Shown: positions 59,090 to 64,000 of the stretch, one piece after another | How the letters are laid out: every line of letters starts with the position of its first letter | Numbering within the stretch: position 1 is the first letter of the stretch | NCBI GenBank assembly: GCA_944470555.2 | Contig: OX104130.1 | Span: 73,413,160 to 73,477,159 of the forward strand | Length of the DNA stretch: 64,000 nt | From: Heterobilharzia americana | Taxonomy: Eukaryota; Platyhelminthes; Trematoda; Strigeidida; Schistosomatidae | Direction of reading: 5' to 3' | The notes under the pieces: model-generated | Told to the model about the DNA's origin: nothing | The model's database searches: none | The model's input: only the letters and a program-made list of their open reading frames with translations | Made by a program: the position numbers and the translations under genes

Positions 59090-59885
59090 TTGTTATTATT
59101 ATTATTTATTTTTCCTTTTTGTTCCTAGTGGAACATAGATCTTCAGTAGCACGCCACCATTCCACTCTCTTCTCTGCGGTCTTTTGAACCTGGCTCCACG
59201 ACTGCCCACAAGCTTTCATTTCTTCTTCATACATCATCACCTCCATGTCACCCTCAGCCGGAACGCCCAACTCGTCGTTTCCTATTTGGCTTCCACTCGA
59301 TGGCCTGACCTGGAGCATGATGTCCCCAACCGGCCTTCCCAGTGTATGCTCAATCCAATCCATCTCCACTTTCTTCTGCATATTTTTTGGGTGATAGGCT
59401 CTTATTTGGTTCGTTGACGGCCAGCCAGAGTTCTTTGCTGCTTATTCTTTCTGGCCATCCATCTGATCTTCAGTATCAAGCATAGGCAGTTGTTGATGAA
59501 TGTCTGTAGTTTGTTGGAAATGCTTTTCGTGATACGCCAAATTTCTGAACCATATAGCAACACTAACTTGACATTCTTGCTGAAAATCTGTACCTTGTTC
59601 TTTATGCTAAGTGCAGAAGATCTCCACACTGATTTCAGATTAATGAAAGTCTGTCATGATCTGTTTCCGAACCTAGCTTTGACATCCTCATCTTTGCCAC
59701 CTGCAGTTGAAACGATGCTGCCTTGCCTAGATAGATGAAATAGGATACTTCCTTTAGATTTCTCCCATTGATGGTGATTGGTGCTTGTTGTTGATGCTGT
59801 TGTTGGTTAGGTATCTTCATCACCTCCGTCTTCTCTACATTCACTTGAAGTCCCGTTTTCTCTGCCTCTTTTGAATGATAAGTAT
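59090..59885 (-). mobile_element. RTE-like retrotransposon 3' fragment
   Basis: The (tta)n tail is at 59090-59105. On - the C-terminal RT text includes SALSIKNKVQIFSKNVKLVL, then KLQTFINNCLCLILKIRW and, upstream, NVEKTEVMKIPNQQQ and RNLKEVSYFIYLGKAA. It is 5'-truncated near 59885 and broken by frameshifts. Confidence 0.85.
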
Positions 59886-61129
59886 GATGAAAGGTTTTTG
59901 TGCAACATTTCTTTCTGGGTTCAAATGAATTTTTCCTTACATCCCTAAAACATTAGTGTGTAATTTGTCTCAATTCTTCTATTCGTGGGAGTGTTGCATC
60001 CACCATTTGTGTTACACATAGATTCATTTAAACAAGTGAAGAAGGCTAAGGGAAATTTTTCAATATTACTCTGAATTTTCTGGCACAATGCTCATTGACA
60101 CAAATGCATCAGCAGATTATCTAAATCTTAAGCGGTATACGGAAGTGTATTATTGTTTTGTAGCTTTTTCTTCCGTTTTTACGCCTTTCTACTATTTACG
60201 ATAATTTGCTTCTATCCCTTTTTCATCTTATACCTTAATATACTTATATGTAGTGTAATAACTTCGTTAACTATAAAGTCACTCCACGTCACGTCACGTA
60301 CCATGATGATACGAACTGACCGATTAGAAAGCATTATGGTCTTATCAGTTACATTTGTCGAGTGTCGCATGATGGTACAAAAGAGCAGTGATATGCCGAA
60401 GTTATTATATTGAACGTATTCTAGATTCCCCTTGCTAGCTACTATCCATCATTTCGACATGATGTTGCAGAAACAAACATTAAACCATTGTCAAACTAAC
60501 ACCAAATCAGTTTTAACCTCTAAGTTCATGTGAAATCTGCGTACAAATTGAATATGACTGCTTTCAAGATAATATTAGTCTGGACCGTCAATAGTCGACT
60601 TACATACTCTAAGTGGATTCATCCTCCTAGTTTATGCTTTCTGAAGGAAGTCGCCTTTTTCAAACATCTGATGTCTCCATACAGTAGTACCCACGTGTAT
60701 CCTAACATCACATAGATTGTTGCCAGTCGGTTTTCATTTCTTATAATGCGCGTGATTGTTGCCTACATCCGTTCATAACTTCACTTGTCACCAAGTTTCC
60801 CAGCATTTTGTGATCGTATTCGATGCCAGCAGTGAATGGAAGGAGGTAAATGCAAAACACATTGGTCTGTTTAGTATTTGTGTCAAACATACTGCCAACT
60901 CGTAAGACTCACCCATGATGTAGTAAACGAAATTCTAACACACTGGGTGACATCGTAGAATGGAGCTTATCACCACAAAAACTGGGAGTAAATACCAATG
61001 TCGAAGAAGAAAGGTATCCCTAATACTTAGATGTCATAAACAGTATGACAACAGTACTTTGAATGCTCTACCATAAGGCATGTAACTTACTTTATATTAT
61101 TACTTGCATAAAACGTATCGGACAAGAAG
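59886..61129. other. Mostly unrecognised, one short Sm-alpha remnant
   Basis: 60415-60455 (tattctagattccccttgct, then actatccatcat) matches the ribozyme-side end of Sm-alpha. Nothing else is recognised. Confidence 0.4.
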
Positions 61130-61315
61130 TGACTTCAGTGACCTAGTAGCCTAAAGGATAACTCTCTGGCGTTTGAAGTAACCGGTCTCTGGGTCGAGTC
61201 TTCGTAAAGACAACATCACTCACCGGGGAGCAAGTACATCTAACTGACGAGTTCTAAAAAGGACAAAACCCGCATGCTGGATTCCTCTGCCAGCTACCAT
61301 CCATCAAGAAAAAGT
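61130..61315 (+). repeat. Sm-alpha-like hammerhead SINE, truncated
   Basis: tRNA-like part (gtagcctaaaggataactct, ctgggtcgagtcttcg), joint acaacatcactcaccgggg, hammerhead at 61244-61290 (CTGACGA and stem II kept, G12 changed to A) and tgccagctaccatccatc. No tail follows. Confidence 0.75.
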
Positions 61316-64000
61316 ATTGATCAATTGGATGAGTAGATATTTTGTTAAGAAAAAGCAACCATTGGTGAATGATTTCAAAATCAGCCACGAAATTCTACTA
61401 TGAAACTAGTATGTTGGAACATCTAAATTGAATTTTTTTTGACTTTTCATGATAGAATATCATATCACGTTGCTCAAAAGCTTTATCTCTGTTTACTTGA
61501 GCATCCCTAGTGATTACTGAATATCCTTATTAGGAGGGATATGAGGATAGGTTCGTTTATATCCGTCAGCAGGCTTCAACTACTCCTATACCATTGTTCA
61601 ATGATAGGTATTTTCAGCAGACACTATACCTGAACGATTTGATAAGAAGGTAAAAAATGTAACCTATTTGTGTGGTGCATACTAAGCAATGTGATCATAT
61701 ATTTACTTCTAAAAGCACTTTATATGGAAACTGAGGATACAACTACTAGACATAATCAAAGATGCAGAAATAAAAGGCGGATATGGAAAGAAAATACTGA
61801 TTTCATCAAATCATAACCACAACCAAGAAAGATTTAAAATAATTAAAAATTGATTCCGAACGCACAAAAGTGTTTGAATGTTCATTCACCTAAGGTTATA
61901 ATGAACCTAATTAGATGACACATAATTCCTATCTAAATTTTTTAAAGGCTGTATTGAGGTTAATCCTGTGATTCATAGATGAAGAAGTAGAACTAGTGTA
62001 ACGTGTTATAATGCGGTTCTACTTAATACAAGTTTATCTCATATTTAAAAAAATGTATCAAATGCTTACCTTAAAGAAATGACATCTTCCTTTAATTTTG
62101 AAAGCATAGAACTGTATAAGTATAATTGCTTCTTTAGATAAAAGGGAGATATGTTTTTGATAAGACTGTCTGAGATATTTATGAATTAGCAGGTGGTTAT
62201 TCGTGAGATTGAAACCTGACCGAAAACTTGGTCCCCTTGCTAAGTTGATAGAGCACCAGAATAGTAATTTAAGAGTACCAGGGTGCAGTTCTGTTACAAC
62301 CAAAGTTGTCATCCCAGTTTCAATCACTATTCACTATTGTAAATACCACTCTGCGAAATAGCCAACAGCTACGTTTTTTCACTTCATTTTGATTTGGTAG
62401 CAAACGAGAATATATATAACAGGCCAGTTATTGCAATGATGATTATTATTATGCATTCACATAAGAGTTGATTGAACTTTTCTGTGACTAAATAGAATAA
62501 AAGACTTTTCCGGTAGTTGGAAATTGTAGCTCAGCTATTCGGAAATTGTGTCAATTAACTGAAGACCCACTTTTCTAAACCCCCTGCAAAGAATACCGTC
62601 GTTTAACCTGTAAACTTTATTATGATGCGATACTCTGCATCAAACTCCACCACAGTTTTATTACTCTTCATACTATGCATTTTTTGACATATATATTAAT
62701 TAACTTGTAGTATGGGATGATATTTAGCCGTCTATGTACGGCTGGGGTTTATATTAGAGCTTAAGTATCGTTTTCACTAGGATTATAAGCTTGGCCGGTC
62801 GAACCCTTCTGTTGATAATTGAATAACACTTTCAGTTTAAAACCGTATAGTTAGATTCTCCACATAAGATAGTGTTCTGTAGACATCTTTTTTGAAACAG
62901 AACACTAGGTGGATATCAAAGCTTATTCATTTTTGCATTTATTTATGTGTCACCATAAAGAGTTTGATTTCTTATTTTAAGGTATATTTTTGCAGATAAG
63001 TTGACTTCTGAATAATTTTCCGACTGCATTGGAAACAAACAGTAGTAAATTAGGTACTATCAGTTCAAAATACGGTTTTGAGTTTCTCCGGTATGTATGT
63101 TACATCGTTATGCCCGTCGCATACTACTTAGATATCATTATCTTATCTCTCATATAGGTGGAGTTTAATTGGATAGATCATTTCCATATAATCTCTAAAT
63201 GTGTCATATCACTGTAGGTTAAAAACTGACATCAACGGTTAAGCATATCAACACTTACAACATGTTGAAGTTGCTCACCTTCAAAAGTGAAATGAATCAA
63301 ATCGAGTGCATAGTAGTAGCTGTTCTTCTAAGTATGTTGAAAGGATGAGAAATAAGGAGGTTACCGAAGAATATTAAGTAGTGACCTTAAAGGCCACCCA
63401 AAAAACTACTGTAATAAATAATCAGATTTCTGTATTTCGCACAGGAAGTTAACTTTCTATAGAAAAGAGGAATAAAAACCATTGTGCTACCTGTTGTTAG
63501 AGTGACATTCAAATTCGAGTGACTAGTGTGACCTTAAAGACCATCCTGATAACTAGTGAAATAGTTAATCAGGTTTACTTATTTCTTGAAGACATTCTCT
63601 ATACAGAATGGGGTACATCCATCTTACAAGTACCAAATACATTGAAACGCTCATCCTGGATTTCACTACTGGTCATCATACATCTTTTTAGAGCACTCAG
63701 TTTATCACATAATCACTGATTCTCTTAAATGTAATCTCAAATAAAAAATAATCAGTATTTATTTTACAAAAACAACTATGTGTCGAATAAACGTTTCAAG
63801 GTGCTCAAAGTTACTAAGAGTACAGCTAACCAAACAAAGAGTATAAAAGTTTTCAATTTCGAAGAAATACAGGAAGTAAACACTGTTTAGTAATTAGAAG
63901 CAGATCTAAGGAAATATCGTCGAGCATCCGAAAATTCGGCCTCCGACTATCTCGGAGGCATCTCTTTCTATGAGGTATCTTCTCATCACATAGCGGCATT
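61316..64000. other. Mostly unrecognised right end
   Basis: AT-rich. A tRNA-like stretch near 62230-62290 (gctaagttgatagagcacca, then gggtgcagttctg) may be a decayed SINE. 63645-63680 (acgctcatcctggatttcac) is a short Sm-alpha ribozyme-side remnant. No coding sequence was recognised. Confidence 0.4.

Noticed and set aside
1..64000. CRISPR array, operon or prokaryotic insertion sequence
   Set aside because: Spliced exons, SINEs and eukaryotic retroelements define the sequence; no regularly spaced short repeats or bacterial genes were seen.
1..64000. LTR retrotransposon or endogenous retrovirus
   Set aside because: No gag, protease, integrase or long direct terminal repeats were recognised; all RT text is of non-LTR or Penelope type.

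Overview
This is a eukaryotic, AT-rich window from a flatworm, most likely a blood fluke of the genus Schistosoma. Three things point there. First, there are many copies of a tRNA-like repeat carrying a hammerhead ribozyme, matching what is known of the schistosome Sm-alpha SINE-like family. Second, there are several fragments of an RTE/SR2-like non-LTR retrotransposon and of Penelope-like elements (PLEs). Third, the one recognisable host gene has kilobase-scale introns full of these repeats. No bacterial, organellar or viral genes were recognised.

Host genes. On the + strand, 808-13339 holds the 3' part of a gene for a SURP-domain splicing regulator of the SFSWAP (suppressor-of-white-apricot) family: four exons (808-1139, 6309-6944, about 12652 or 12691-12986, 13154-13339), all with compatible intron phases. 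Its 5' exons lie left of the window. On the - strand two phase-compatible exons (35955-35703 and 30733-30140) look like the 5' end of an unrecognised protein gene. Two weaker coding-like segments are at 14637-14886 (+) and 58340-58585 (+).

Repeats fill most of the recognisable remainder. (a) Sm-alpha-like hammerhead SINEs: 1-313, 2545-2790, 26825-27150, 33326-33690, 37812-38165, 44637-45118, 46405-46835, 51435-51585, 55830-56205, 56897-57320 and 61130-61315. (b) A second tRNA-like family, called SINE2 here, whose 3' half also folds as a hammerhead: 2365-2535, 5433-5913, 10495-10630, 15960-16185, 16190-16530, 23725-24045, 26140-26480, 29695-29865, 30870-31220, 48350-48670, 49215-50060 and 57405-57545. 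(c) A third tRNA-headed family without a visible ribozyme: about 17100-17260 and 20885-21045. (d) RTE-like fragments: 2918-4740, 13535-14222, 17690-18475, 24498-25985, 39655-40712 and 59090-59885. (e) PLE fragments with GIY-YIG and/or RT remnants: 8990-9260, 9262-10475, 10705-11712, 21961-23215, 31530-33180, 43240-44340, 47230-47770 and 56440-57410. (f) One non-LTR RT fragment of another family, 28770-29520.

The most striking pattern crosses families. SINEs of both hammerhead families, the PLEs and one RTE copy all occur as head-to-head inverted structures with the element 3' ends facing outward. Two of the SINE dimers are bounded by perfect 12-13 bp direct repeats, so each dimer appears to have inserted as one unit. 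This fits reverse transcription primed from both sides of the target break and joined in the middle (twin priming or a variant). Two Sm-alpha hammerheads keep an intact core (37897-37941 on -, 2590-2634 on +). The second lies in sense inside an SFSWAP intron.

All calls come from reading the sequence; no database search was possible. Family names rest on remembered motifs, and element boundaries are approximate except where duplications or splice sites fix them.
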